From Rotaria sordida (taxonomy: Eukaryota > Rotifera > Eurotatoria > Philodinida > Philodinidae): DNA of 64,000 nucleotides. This document shows positions 27,708 to 48,100 of this stretch, piece by piece. Position 1 is the first letter of the stretch. Each line of letters starts with the position of its first letter. The notes below the pieces were generated by a model. The model did not search any database. It was not told where the DNA came from and saw only the letters and a list, made by a program, of their open reading frames with translations. A program made the position numbers and the translations under genes. Where the stretch lies: positions 62,001 to 126,000 of the forward strand of contig CAJNOL010000174.1 in assembly GCA_905250125.1 (NCBI GenBank). Reading direction: 5' to 3'.

Positions 27708-28698
27708 TAGTTTTCTCTCTAATTTTAGTTTAATTATAGACCACCTCATCATTCGATGTAAATGAATAGAAAAGTTTTACTGAAGCATTAAACGATTTCT
27801 GTTTCAATTTCTAAGAAGAAATAATCTACTTATCTGTAATTTATTCTCAACATGCGACAAAAAAAAAAGGAAGATGAAAGAAAAAAAGAAAAATGAACGA
27901 TAGACAGAGATAATGAGACAAGATGAACCGATGAATATTTGTTATCCTTCACTGATAGCTTTGATCAAGTATGTGAGAAAAGATAAATGCTGACGTTGAT
28001 GAATATTCTTACAATATCGATAGTATGAATATCTAGTGTTATTACAATTGAATTTTTTTCCAAGAAAGTAATCATCACGAAAATGGTCAATGATAAATAA
28101 AAGAAAGAAGTTAATTGTGTAAAATATTGACTACTACAAATTAGTTTCCTTTTTTTTTGCATTGTTACTATCTATTAAGACACGAATTCAATAGTTTTTT
28201 TTCTAAAAATTAAAAATTGATTACACATTCACATTTTTTTTCTTCGAATTAAGTCTAAAAATTCTTATATTTTTTGCTGAATATGAAGTGAATAATTGAT
28301 GTTTCTCATCACATGAAAACAACGGACTTTATTACTCATGACAATAGTCTTGAGTTTTTCATTTTCGATGATATTTAGTTATGTTTCACCAAAAATAAGT
28401 AGCATTCGAAATGAGAATAAATTAAATGCTCAGTATTTTTCTTGCTCATAGATTACAAAATCTTTTTGAAACATACAAATCTACAATTTATTTGCGTAAT
28501 AGATATCATCCCATTCAATTTTCATCAGAGTTTCTCTTCTCATAATCCAATAAAATATTTGTAGCATGCTTTTATGAACTAGCTGGTTTATTTGAAAATT
28601 GCTCGAATAAAAATGAAACAAGATAATATACAAAAGAAAAATTTAAAAAAAAATTGAACTGTTCATTTTATGATTGATCGACACATGAAACAATTTAT

Positions 28699-29609
28699 TT
28701 ATGTAATTGAACGTCGCCCATTACCACCACCATTTGAACCTAGTTCAGCAAGTGCAACAGTCAATGATGAAAGAAGTGAATTCGAAATGCCTTGGAGTGC
28801 CTTTATTAATGCTTGCAATAATGCATTTACTGCTTTAAGAATTTGAGCTATCAAATTACTTAATGAATTTTGAAGACCGAGAACATTATTTATAATACGT
28901 GCAAGAATAAGAGTTTGTGCAGGAGTTAATGTTGAAGAATTTCCAATAATACCGTTAAAAATATCACCAAGTTTTGCTACTGCCTGATTACTATCAGTTA
29001 ATTGTGTTAAAACAGCATTTGCAAGATTATTAATAAGAATATCACCAAGACGACCGAGATCAGTCTACAAAAATAAAAATAATCCCATATTTTATTTTAT
29101 TATTTAGATAGTATGAAAATATTTGTTTGACTTACCAAAAATTGTTGAAATGTACCTTGTAGAGTATTTGCAACATCTCGAAGAATACGAATAACTATTC
29201 GTAAAACTTGTTGGACAAGTTCAATAACACTTTGTAGAACTTGACCAAGAGCAGTCCCAAGATTATCTAATAATGGACCTACAATGACTAAAACACCTCT
29301 AGTGTTATTGAAAGAACCAACAATAGCATTAATAAGAGCTGATGCATTTGTTCCAGCGAGAGACGGAATTTGAGCAATATCACTATGAATTGTATTGGCA
29401 AGAGGTAATTCTGTTGATATGTTATTAAGAGCACGAACAACGTCACGTTGTTGTTTAAATGTTGTTCCAAGTGTTTGAACAATTTGTTCAGTATTATTAG
29501 TTAGGTTTGACAAACTAATTACAAGACCGTTGGAAACACCTCCTTTATCAGCATGAATGTGAAAAACTGCTGACAGCACAATGCAAATAATTAAAATCAA
29601 CCGAGTCAT
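28699..29609 (-). CDS. Secreted hydrophobic-repeat protein, unrecognised
   Basis: Two exons, complement(29136..29609) and complement(28699..29064); 840 nt, 279 residues. A clear signal peptide (MTRLILIICIVLSAVFHIHA) is followed by a mature chain rich in Leu, Ile, Val, Ala, Asn and Gln with amphipathic helix-like periodicity, for example LGQVLQSVIELVQQVLRIVI in exon 1 and AQILKAVNALLQALIKAL in exon 2. Exon 2 ends with a glycine-rich stretch (GSNGGGNGRR). There are several N-glycosylation sites (NLTN, NNTR, NNIS, NSS). I see no known domain, no cysteines in the mature part, and no basis for a function; a secreted structural or lipid-binding role is only a guess. A TATA box lies about 85 bp upstream. 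A truncated copy of the 5' end is found at 34788-34915 on the other strand. Confidence 0.85.
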
Positions 29610-29692
29610 AATTATTTAACAGAGTGGCTATGTTAATATTACAAAATGAAGAGAAATGAATAAGTGATGACTTTGCTGTAGATTCGTTGCTG

Positions 29693-29701
29693 CTTTTTAT
29701 A
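29693..29701 (-). promoter_or_regulatory. TATA box of secreted-protein gene
   Basis: On the minus strand the sequence reads CGTATAAAAAGCAGC, a good TATA match, about 84-92 bp upstream of the start codon at 29609, leaving room for a short 5' leader. It is the clearest core promoter in the window. Confidence 0.65.
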
Positions 29702-31556
29702 CGGTGAAGCTGCGTAGAAGATACTGTCCTTGGAGAGTATGGGTGTGGAATTGAACGATATCATGCATCGATGAATAGTTTTACTCCGTATATCCTATTA
29801 TTTTTCATATTTATAAAAAGATAAAACTCAAATAAACAATTAAATAATAAATCATGCATAGCCTTTATGATAAGTCAAGGTCAGTAGTCTATTATAGTGT
29901 TTTAATTTTGTCTCTATTTACGGAAACTTATCAAGCAAATCATTCTTGTCAATCATTGATTGATTATGTCTGCTAAAAATATTTTTTTGTTTCATTCTGT
30001 ATGATTTTATACTTGAAGCAACTGGCTTTCATAATGCACTCAATGATCGATGTATAATATACTAAAATATATTATAGTAATTTTGAGACTTAATATGAAG
30101 ATGCTTTTGATATCCCTAAATTTTCGATCATCATCGAATTTTCATGGAAGTTATTGAAAAAAAAACTTGCTTTGAGAAATATTATGTGTATACTAGCCTT
30201 TATCTTGAAGATGAGAAACAAAATTAATGATCCAAAGAGTTTATTTAAACAAAAGAATTTATCGAAATAAAATCAACAACCTAACTTTTATCAAATGATG
30301 CAATAAATTTGTTACATTAGAAGTTCATATAGAATTTGAATTTTAAAAGATCAATATTTAACTGACACGAATTTTGTTTTACTGAAAAATGTTTACAAAT
30401 CGAAATTTTAAATAAAATATAGCACAACCCTCAATGATAGCTACATGTTCTATATATATATATATATGTTTGAAAATATTAGATAAACAATATTTATTAT
30501 AAATGAAATTCATTTATTTGATCAAATCATAAAAGTTTTCTCTTTCATGAGAACCTTATTCCTATTTATCATATAGAACAAGATCAATTTTTTGTTTTTC
30601 AATAAAAGGATCAACATGAATGATTCTAAAAGATTATATCCATTCATAAAATTTTTCTCAAGTCAATTAAAGAAAAAAAAAATCTTGAATGAGCAAGAAT
30701 TTGTATAATGTAATAAGAATATTAAATTATGATGATGAATCTATTTTATTTAATCACTTATAATAAGAAATAATATTTGAATGTATTGTTAAAGATTACA
30801 ACATTTGGAAAATTATTTTAAATCGAAATAAACTAGATTTATTATAATGAAATAAAATCTAATCATTTATGTATCAATTTTATAATATTTAATATAAATC
30901 ATTCATGATATTAGTTATTTTCTTTGATACTGTTAAGAAGATTAGTAAATGGACAATTGTGATTCTAAGATTATTGATAAAACATATTTTAATTAAAATA
31001 AACAATAAATCAAGCATTTCTAAATATTCAGATAACATCTAATATATGCAATATTATTTTATTCGTTTTATCAAATTTTTCTATTGATAATTAATTATTA
31101 ATTGAAATATGTTATAAATTCAATTAAAATAAACTAAGATAACTTATTAATATCATTTGAGATTTGATCTTATGTTAAGTTAATCTATTTTTCCTCCTTA
31201 TATGACTTTGTAGATTTTTCAGATTTAATTTTTTTATAAATTTAGAATTAAAGATTATCTTCTTTTCAACAATATTGAAATTATTTAAGTATTATTGACA
31301 TGAATTGTTTTTAAAAAGATAATCGTTATAACTAAAGATTATTCATATGAAATCATTTTGATTCTTTTAGAAAATGTTTTTTTTCCGCAAAAATAATAAA
31401 AAGAAAATCATAAATAATTAAAAATGACATATTAACGTACGTTTTCAATTAGAAATGATTCATAATCATGATTTGTACAAAAATAAACATAATTAGAATC
31501 ACTCATGCGATAAATTTTACTATTTTGATCATCTATTACTAAATAAAGATGTACAG

Positions 31557-32790
31557 AGCACCTAAAAATGTTTTTCTAGCGGAATAATGCTGTGATTTCA
31601 AATAATATCAACAATAAATTTTTTTAACAAATTAAAGCACATCGAAAATGAGATCTATCAATACTAAATAGTAAGGATTATGGTAATTTTTCAGTGTCAA
31701 ATTCAAAAAATTCCTAAAACTTTAGTCTATATCAGCAAAGAAAAATTTCATTCAAGCAGCAATTCAAACTAGATGTCATTTAAAATGATCCATATCATGA
31801 ACTGCCAAATATCTAACCTGGAAATCTTAGAACAATAATCAAAAATAAAGCTAAAGAAAATTGCTGTCAGGAACGGAACACAATCGTTATGATGAAGAAA
31901 CTCTAAAAAAAAGCATATATCATCTGTTTTGACAAACATTGACCTACTTGAAATTACTTTATGAGCGTATCCGTCTCATCTTCTTGCTATAAAAAAGCTA
32001 ATGGTCATCATACTTATTAATGATTATATTCATCAGATCTTTAAAAAAAAAATAAATATTACTTTTTGATATTCATCATTTTAGATATCATCGATTGCAT
32101 TGGCACATAAGCTCTGAGCGTTTGGATCAGTAGAATTATATCGCCAATATAAAACTACATTTTAAGAGAAGTAATTATATATTCTGTCAGAGCTCGGAAT
32201 TCTCTATCACCCTGTATATTTAAGTCTTGACTTGCATTTATTTGCTGAAAAAATATTTCGCATACAGTGAAGACACCCTCATTCGTATTGACAATGTTCG
32301 AAATATTTTTCAGCAAATAAGTTCAAGTCAGACCTGAATATACAGGACGATAGAGCATTTCAAGAGCTCTCACAATTATATAATTACTTTTCTAAAAAGC
32401 CGGATTACTGTAGAGATAAAAATTTTAGAAACACATGAGAAAGGAACAAAAAATGGAGTTCGTGGAAATCTGAGAAGAGAATTCCGAGCTCTGACAGAAT
32501 ATATAATTACTTCCCTTAAAATGTAGTTTTATATTGGCGATATAATTCTACTGATCCCAACGCTCAGAATTTATATATCAATGCAATAGTTTGAACTGCC
32601 TCATAACAGGAATTTTTCTCTGCTCATATGAGCTAAAGTTTTAGGAATTTTCTGAATTCGATACTGAAAAGTTACCATAATCTTTACTATTTAGCATTGA
32701 TACATCCCATTTTCGATGCGCTTTAATTTGTTGTTGATGTTATTTGAAATCACAGTGTTACCTTTATGGAAAAATATTTTTAGGCCACTT
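31557..32790. mobile_element. Nested inverted-repeat element, about 1.2 kb
   Basis: Three levels of inverted symmetry share a centre near 32290-32340. Outer arms are about 31557-31780 against 32575-32790 (CCTAAAAATGTTTTTC against GAAAAATATTTTTAGG). Middle arms are 32112-32210 against 32487-32580, with a very long near-identical match (GATCAGTAGAATTATATCGC and its complement). The innermost hairpin is about 32213-32345. A third partial copy of the middle block lies at 32366-32392. No transposase frame is present. Ends are approximate. Confidence 0.75.
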
Positions 32791-34787
32791 ATACTTAAAG
32801 GATAAATACTTTCTGATTCATATATTGTACATTAAGTAAACGAATAATAATTTTTAACTTATTAACCTTTATACAATTTAGTCATGTATCGTGATTATAT
32901 GCTTTCAAATGTTGCTAAGTTTATGTGTGTTTATCATTTAATATCTTCTTCAGACACATTAAATAACTGATTATATGCTTTTAAATTAAGTTCTCATTTA
33001 AAAAGTTCTTTTTTTTGTTTTAGAAAAACTCAAATATTTGTTCACTATCTATTTGTCTTTTTGAAATAATTTAAAACATTAAAAATGAGAATTTGTTTCG
33101 TGTTATTCTCAGTCGTTTTCCCTTTTTTTAATAAATATTTCAAATTGAAACAGTAATTCATAAATATTTTTATTCATTTGAATTTTAAATGACTGGTTAC
33201 AAAATTTCCATTGATTCTGCTATATGTGTATCATTTAATGTTTCTTTTAGATGTATTTGCTATTATGGATTTCGTCAAGTAAAAAGAAATGCATGTGAAA
33301 TTTAAAAATCTATGATTCTTCTTTTTTGATATAAACTCCTGTTAATTTCAAATATTTCATCAGTTATAAGCAAATCAATAAAATTTAATACTAAAAAAAG
33401 GTGAACGAATAGCAATGAATTGATGAATGTCAATGTTATTTAAATACGAATCATTTTTAAAACTACTTCGATTTCAATATTTCAAAATAATGAAAGGGAA
33501 CAAATGCTTGTAAAAATCTATATTTTCGTGATACGTGCACAATGAAAACGCATAATAGACGATTGAAATAGATGTATTCATTTTGCTTATGATATAAATA
33601 TAACAAAATCAACCCAAAAAAATAACTTAACGATGAAAAAAGATAATGAACATTAACGACAAATTTTCAATTAATATCATATATTTAACTTCTTTATTCT
33701 TTGGTTATTTTTACAATTGTATTAATAAATACATAAATTGAAATGTTTTTATTGAATTAATGAATTTAAATAATACAAATTTCTGAAAGAAATATTGATG
33801 CATATAATAGATTGCAGTATTCATAATATTCACCAATCATGACTATTTTATTATAAGCAAATTAAAAAGTCTAAAAATAAAACTGATAATTAAACATATT
33901 ATCTGGTTTTCTTTCATCTTCTGTTTAAAATGATGGAAAATTCTTATTCAATCAGCTTTTTAATATTCGATTTATAATTCACAAAAAAAAGAAAAAACTA
34001 ATTAGAATAACTTTTTTTCTGTGAATTTATCTATTTCAGATTACTGAAGAGGCTTTTACAAAAGCATTTCATGCGAATTAATAGTGATTATTCCTAGCTT
34101 CAAACTTATTGTAAAAAATACAAGTTACAGTTTTCTCACAGTCTTCATAAAAGCTATAATTAATCGTATTGTTTACATTTTCTAAATAAAAATTTTAATT
34201 AAAAGATAATATTGGATCAAAAAAAACAATGTACAAAGAAGATAATGTTTGAGCCAATAAATCTTCGTCAATCTAATGATTCTCTAATTTTTGAAACACT
34301 ACTTTTTTAAAGTTTCAAAAACTAAGTTTTGCATAATTAGAATTTTCCTTGAAACACGAGACAAAAAATGCAAAACTCAACATCATCTGTATTAATTCTT
34401 AAATATTGTCAATTTTTTGTTAAATATAGAAGACGTTAACAATTCTCTATAGAATACTCGTACTATTTTAAACAAAATACAGTCAATATGTGTACAAGAC
34501 AAAAATAAATTGAAAAACCAGGCAGTTATAATAATTAAATTATCGAATGTACAATAACAATAAACCAAACATTTTGTACTTTTTTTTTGTTTCAAGGACA
34601 TTCATCACTTATTATTATTATTTAATCGTGTATTCACCATCATCTGGTCCGATCAAAATAAGTTAATGAGATGCAAAGTATAAACAATCGTACAATTGAC
34701 GTCAATTAGCTTTTCGTTGTTTGTCATCCGTAACCTTTATTTTGATCACTTCATTGTATGAAAAAAACCAGTAAAATTGTCAATTAC

Positions 34788-34915
34788 ACATTTCTCTTCA
34801 TTTTGCAATATTAATATAGCCACTCTATTAAATAATTATGGCTCGATTAGTTTTAATCATTTGCATTGTGCTTTCAATACTTTTTCAATTTATTCTACTC
34901 ATGTCGAGATGTTAA
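34788..34915 (+). pseudogene. Truncated copy of the secreted-protein gene 5' end
   Basis: From about 34788 the plus strand matches the minus-strand leader and start of the gene at 29609: TTTCTCTTCATTTTG, then TAGCCACTCT(A/G)TTAAATAATTATG, then the signal peptide MARLVLIICIVLSILFQF against MTRLILIICIVLSAVFHI. Similarity is lost after about 17 codons and the frame ends at a TAA (34913-34915), leaving 25 residues. The mature protein is missing. It is therefore an inverted partial duplicate about 5 kb from its parent, most likely dead, although an orphan signal-peptide ORF remains. Confidence 0.85.
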
Positions 34916-36161
34916 AATCTCGAACAAAAAAAAATAACGAAAATAATATTGCCGAAATATAGGTTATTTGATAGTGTTAATGTTTGAAATTATCAGCGGT
35001 GAAAATGGAAGCATAAACAGACAATAACTGAAACGAAGATGACATTATCAGTTAATTGATAGGGTATACGTATCTCGTAATCATGGTTATTGATTGATAA
35101 CATCATCCATTCTATTCTGAGTTGAAACTCAAGTCTTTGTTAGCAGGAGTGAACAAAGACACCTATGTCGTATAGGTCACTTTGAATAAATAGTCAGTTG
35201 TAACATTTCGATAAATAAATATCATGTCAATTCCTACGGACTCTTCTGAGAGTACAAATGAAAATTTATCCTTCATTACATCAAATAAAGGCCAAGGATT
35301 ATTAATTATGAATAAACATATAGACAGAATAAATAAGAAGACCACCTAGAAGAAATATAGGATATCTGTTGTTAGTAGATGTTCAATAGTTGTTTATATA
35401 GATGAAAATGACATGTACTTATGTGTTAGTAAATATAATCATAATCATGAATCAAATTCAAATTTCATTCGAACAACACATCTTTATCAACAAATTCTAT
35501 AAACGAAATAAACATATGAATCTTTTCTCATCAACTAACAAATAATTTATATCGTTTCGACGTTTGAATGAGTCAGCATTTTTACCTTTAGATCTTTTTC
35601 TGCATTTCGGCATATTTATCTTTCAATATTTTTCTTTTCAACTAAAGTAGAGTTCACTACTTTTTCGTATCAATTTTGCTGCATGAGGTATTCCCGAGAT
35701 TCTTCTGAAAAATGTCGAAATAAAAACGGGATGTAGCTGTGACTGTCACTGGCAACAATATCGAAATTGACAGCAACACCACACATTCACATACATAAAC
35801 ATAACAATCTCCCATCCTCATCCAAAACCACACCCTAAAATACATGAAAAGATTTCTTTAATGTACTTCTATATGTTTTCATATATCTGTTTTCTTGAGA
35901 ATCATTGTTCAATAATTAAACAATTGATATTATTTTTAAAAGCTATTTTACTTCGAATTTAAATATCTTTTAACCTTAAATTTGTATCTATGTTGTTTCA
36001 CAAATACTTTTATTTTAGAGAAGTATGTCTATTATTAAAATAATCATCAATTAGTTTTTGTTTTTCGATCGGTTTTGCCATTTCATATCGATTAATATTT
36101 TCGATGTATGATCGTTTGCTTTAACAAATTGATTTTTTTTTGTAATATTCTTGAATATGTT

Positions 36162-41411
<5,250 letters not shown>

Positions 41412-42253
41412 TTTTAATAACAATAAAAAAAATCTAAAATATTGATAATGTTTATATAATTATGATACAATAAAATTTAGCAAAGAACAAAACTCCATTC
41501 GTTCAAAATCACAAACACATATATTTTTTTTTATTATCTAATTATATGAAAACTTCGATGAATACATAATGAGACAATCAAATATTTTATTAAAATATAT
41601 AGTTAAGATTCCAAATAGATGCCGTAGAAAATAACCTACCCATGGCTTTCGTGATGAATCCAATCAACATTACTAGATATGAGCGGAACCAGTTGTTTCC
41701 GGTTCCCACGCGATCAAGACCATCCTACTCATATTTATTTAGAACACACGAATCGTGACAATATGATATTCGACGTAAATTTTACAAGATCATAAAAGAT
41801 GTCAATCCTAATAAAAAAAAAGTGTTGGTCTTGGTTCCGATTCTGACAGAACCAATCTTGCCCATATCTAAACATTACTATTGTAAAAACATTGATAACC
41901 TAAAATTTAATTCGATATTGAAATTCTAATCTTGATACCATTATAAAAATCTTTCATATGTATATATTCATCTATTACTCATGAATTATTAATTTGATTT
42001 TACATTTAAGCTAATTACCACAGATAAATGTATTTAATATCGAACAATCAATCTTACTGCAACAATAAAAAACCACATCTATGCGTATATGATGGATATT
42101 TATATATAGTAATAGAATACACAAAATCAATCTACAAGGGTCAAAATAGGTTCGAATAAGAAACAAGAACAAAATGTATAGTATTCTGTACAATATATAG
42201 ATTAACAAAACTCTGATTTTTTTTTTCTATTCGAACATAAAGTTTATCGTTAA
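41412..42253. other. Intergenic between AFG2 start and KAT5 end
   Basis: Contains the AFG2 upstream region, including an acceptor-like ATTTTAG 20-30 bp before its start codon, the small hAT-type MITE at 41674-41870, and the KAT5 3' flank. No exon seen. Confidence 0.55.
41674..41870. mobile_element. Small hAT-type MITE with 8-bp target duplication
   Basis: A 197-bp element flanked by the perfect octamer AACATTAC (41666-41673 and 41871-41878). Its ends are TAGATATGAGCGG and, read from the other strand, TAGATATGGGCAAG. Inner copies of GGAACCAG/TTGGTTC-like words also pair. The 8-bp duplication points to hAT. There is no coding capacity. Confidence 0.88.
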
Positions 42254-44985
<2,732 letters not shown>

Positions 44986-46543
44986 TTTTTGCACCATATA
45001 TAATAATTTAAAGCGACATAAAATCTATGAAATAAAATATAAAATTTGAATATATGTACTTTGAAATGTAGTGAATAAGTAATAAACAACAACGTAATTG
45101 AGAAATTGATAGAAGTAAAAGCAGAAATAAATAAACTGGAGTTGACTTCATCATGAGTCGTCATAATAGAATATATTTATCAACCAATCATAAATTGTCT
45201 TTGTTAGTTTTTTTGTTAATTATTATAACAAACAAATAAATGAATTTTTTAAAAATTTTAATTAAAAACAAACTCGATATTTCTAATTTTTACTTTAATA
45301 TATTTAGAGGTTAGATACTTATTTTTGATTGGTTACTAATCTTGTCTTAATGTTGAAACTAGTTATCGAAGTTGAAGTATTGTATTTGGAAATTGTTTAA
45401 ATGAAAAACATTTGTTACAACTAAATTTCATCTTGCTATTAATGAAAATAGCAGATATTAATTTTAATCAATCGATATTTTTATAAAGTGTTTATATGGA
45501 TGTTCAACTATGAAATTACTATCGTATTATTGATATGAATCATATGTGGAGTTTATCTCAATTTAGTTCCAAAGGACTATGTAAGATTAACTTTTAACGT
45601 ATATTTTTGTTCAAAATTTCTTTAAATATTTCATACATCAATTTCTAATCGAGTTAATAGAAAGATATGCTATTACAAATTTGAGATTCATATGTCGATT
45701 TTGTTCCATTTGCGAATCTCTGAATGCATTTTAAAATAAATAAGAAGAACGCAATTATGAGATCTTTGTCAGCATTTAATTGAAAACAACAGCATTTCGC
45801 TTAAAATATGAAGTAAATTTAGAAGTGTAGCTCATCACTAGAGATAGGAGACGTGCAGAGTAGACATTAGAGCCCGTCGGACTCTACCCTACATATTTCT
45901 CAGACAATTCGTTTGACAAAAATGTAGAATGCATTAGTCACCGAATATAGAACACCAGAAAAAAAAGATCACGTATCTCCGAGGCGGATACCCTATTCCG
46001 ATTAGAAGATTTAATTGAACGTATCAAGATACGGTTTGAACCCGACGGACTTTAGTAGATATGCACTAAATTCAAATTCCTAAACGGTTTAGGTTTGAGT
46101 TTAGTGCAGAACGATTGAGTCTCAGAAAAAAGGGGCGTTGTATGAACAAATTTCAGAAGCCGAGAGGTCACACCCATAAGTCACGTTCCTGAGTAAATTC
46201 ATTTCGAACAAACCTTAGAATCAATTTTTACATTCTTTCATATTTTGAATTCTAAAATTCAAAATGTTTTTAATCTGTAAATCAATGTGTCTTAGTTAGT
46301 ATTTACTTACTAGGTTACTCAGCCATTCATCGATTTTTTTTTCTACGCCCATTATTTTTAATATAATGCGTTTATTCTGTTCTCTCAACTATTTTTATGT
46401 TCTGCTTTTTTTGTTTAATTTATTCAATGTTTGCATCCTATCGAATATATATACGTAGCCGACAAAACAACTTAAGAGCTTGCATACATCTAAACATATA
46501 ACTTTTTTTTCCTCATTCTTTTACCTTGAACAACATATTAACA
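44986..46543. other. Divergent intergenic region
   Basis: Lies between the starts of KAT5 (minus) and the coiled-coil gene (plus), so should hold both promoters. An acceptor-like TTTCATAG occurs about 50 bp upstream of the KAT5 ATG. The region also contains the second copy of the dispersed repeat at 45869-46062. No exon is seen. Confidence 0.5.
45869..46062. repeat. Dispersed repeat, copy 2 (intergenic)
   Basis: Related to 20089-20285 over the blocks GTCACCGAAT, CCTATTCCGATTAGAAGATT and TTTGAACCCGACGGAC. It also contains GAGCCCGTCGGACTC near its left side, echoing its right side in inverted form. Limits uncertain. Confidence 0.65.
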
Positions 46544-48100
46544 ATGAAACAAGGAACAGGTTTACCTGTGTAGGAGTCGTTTTTTTTTCTTCTTCTGTAT
46601 TATAAAACATAAAGATTTCTATTTATTAAGATTGTTCTCTAATGGACGAACACATTTAAATACTTCATTTGGTCAATCAACATCTAACGTTAGGTTAATT
46701 TATTATAATTGAATTGTAAATATATTGAATTTTATACTTTCTTTTCCATTTAGTTCAACATCTTCTTTTCCTCAAACCTTACTCAGTAGTTCTTGTTTGA
46801 GTCATCCTTTACCATATCGTCTTCCAGTGAAAAAACTTAAACCTGAACCATGGCACCGACTTTTTCATGTATATTAATGCATATAGAAAGAAAATTATTT
46901 TGTCCAAATTCGATTTGTTCTTTTTTTTTACAGGCTAAAAAACGACAAGAATTAATAATAAAACAAAATAAATCAAATGTTGATTCAATTATAAATAAAG
47001 ATTTGATTAATTCATTTGATGAACGTTCTAATTTCGATGAAAACTCTCAGTAATAAAAAACAAAGAAAATCTTTTTTTTTTCATTTATAAATTAATTTTG
47101 TTTCTACTGTTAATTGTCATATAGATGTTCGTCTATTCCGGGATCAATACAAATACACTTTAATCATATATATGAACAAATGAATGAAATAACATTACAA
47201 CTAGCCGAAGAACGTTTTAAACATAAACAAACACAAATTAAAGTATTCTATTGCAATTTTATTTTTATTTTTATAATAAAAGAAAAATATATATCCGTTT
47301 AGACTGAAGAAATACTTGTCAATCAATTACAAGATCAAGAGAAACGATTTAATGAATTACAACAACAAAAATTACTTGATCATCAAAAACAATTGAAAGA
47401 ACAAGAAAAAAAATTTTTAGATTTATTAAATGAAGAACAAATGGAAAATCTTAAACGTGAAGGACAATTAAGAACTGAACTTGAATTTGTAAAACAATCA
47501 TTGCATGCATATAAAGTAAAAATTTATTTTTATTTTTATTTTTTTTTGTACAATCGAAATAATTTATTCTTCTAGGTTACTCTTGAAAAAGAGAATGATG
47601 AAAAACTTCAAATTAGATTAAGTGAAGTATTAAGAACAATGAAAAAAGAAGTACCGAAAAAAGAAGAAGAAATTAATCGAAGAATTCATGAAGCTATTAT
47701 GAACGAACGAAAAAATATTATTTTAAGACAACAAAAAGAAACTGAAAAAATACGAAAACAACATCAAAAAGAAGTTACAGTAAATATAATTTCATGAAAA
47801 TAGATTTTTTAGTCAAATATTGTCTATGTAGACTCTTCAAAAAACTATTGCTGATACAAATGTGGATCATGAACATCTAGAATCTTTAAAAAAAGACTTA
47901 ACATCGACGAAACTTAAACTTATTGAAACAAAAGAACATGCAATTAATTTAGCTACACAATTAAACGATCTTAAAATTCAACATAATGAAACTGTATGTA
48001 GATCTTATTTCTTAATTTTATTTATTATATTCTTTTGTTTTAGATTCGAGAATTCAATGAATATTGTTTTCATTCTAATGAAAAAATAAAACAAACTTAA
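46544..48100 (+). CDS. Coiled-coil protein, probably truncated
   Basis: Proposed exons: 46544..46559, 46615..46693, 46754..46868, 46934..47049, 47125..47242, 47303..47515, 47576..47779, 47832..47993 and 48044..48100; 1080 nt, 359 residues. The last seven exons are well supported; the first two rest only on splice motifs and frame. Residues 1-70 are Ser/Thr-rich (QSTSNVSSTSSFPQTLL), then RLPVKKLKPEPWHRLFHAKK, and from about residue 110 the protein is a charged coiled coil (IYEQMNEITLQLAEERFKHK, LLDHQKQLKEQEKKFLDLL, EEEINRRIHEAIMNERKNI). It recalls CCDC91-like or centrosomal coiled-coil proteins, but composition bias makes this weak. The TAA at 48098-48100 is followed in the same frame by KLYAELCKKKNHADL and then a donor-like GTAAAT, so the 3' end looks lost. 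Confidence 0.65.

Larger units (their letters stand above)
24229..28698. other. Intergenic stretch with two inverted-repeat elements
   Basis: About 4.5 kb without recognisable exons. It contains the inverted-repeat element at about 24494-25626 and the TA-flanked one at 26790-27707. Open frames here (for example 26012-26221 and 27965-28162) have no homology or splice context. The promoter of ANP32 should lie in the first few hundred bases. Confidence 0.6.
29610..36161. other. Long AT-rich intergenic stretch
   Basis: About 6.5 kb containing the TATA box of the secreted-protein gene, the nested inverted-repeat element at about 31557-32790 and the pseudogene fragment at 34788-34915. Elsewhere I see no coding exon. 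A short possible secreted-peptide remnant (33085-33305) is listed in the findings. Open frames at 35163-35345 and 35657-35845 look like chance. Confidence 0.6.

Noticed and set aside
29288-29482. 64-residue minus-strand frame
   Set aside because: Shadow frame of the secreted-protein exon.
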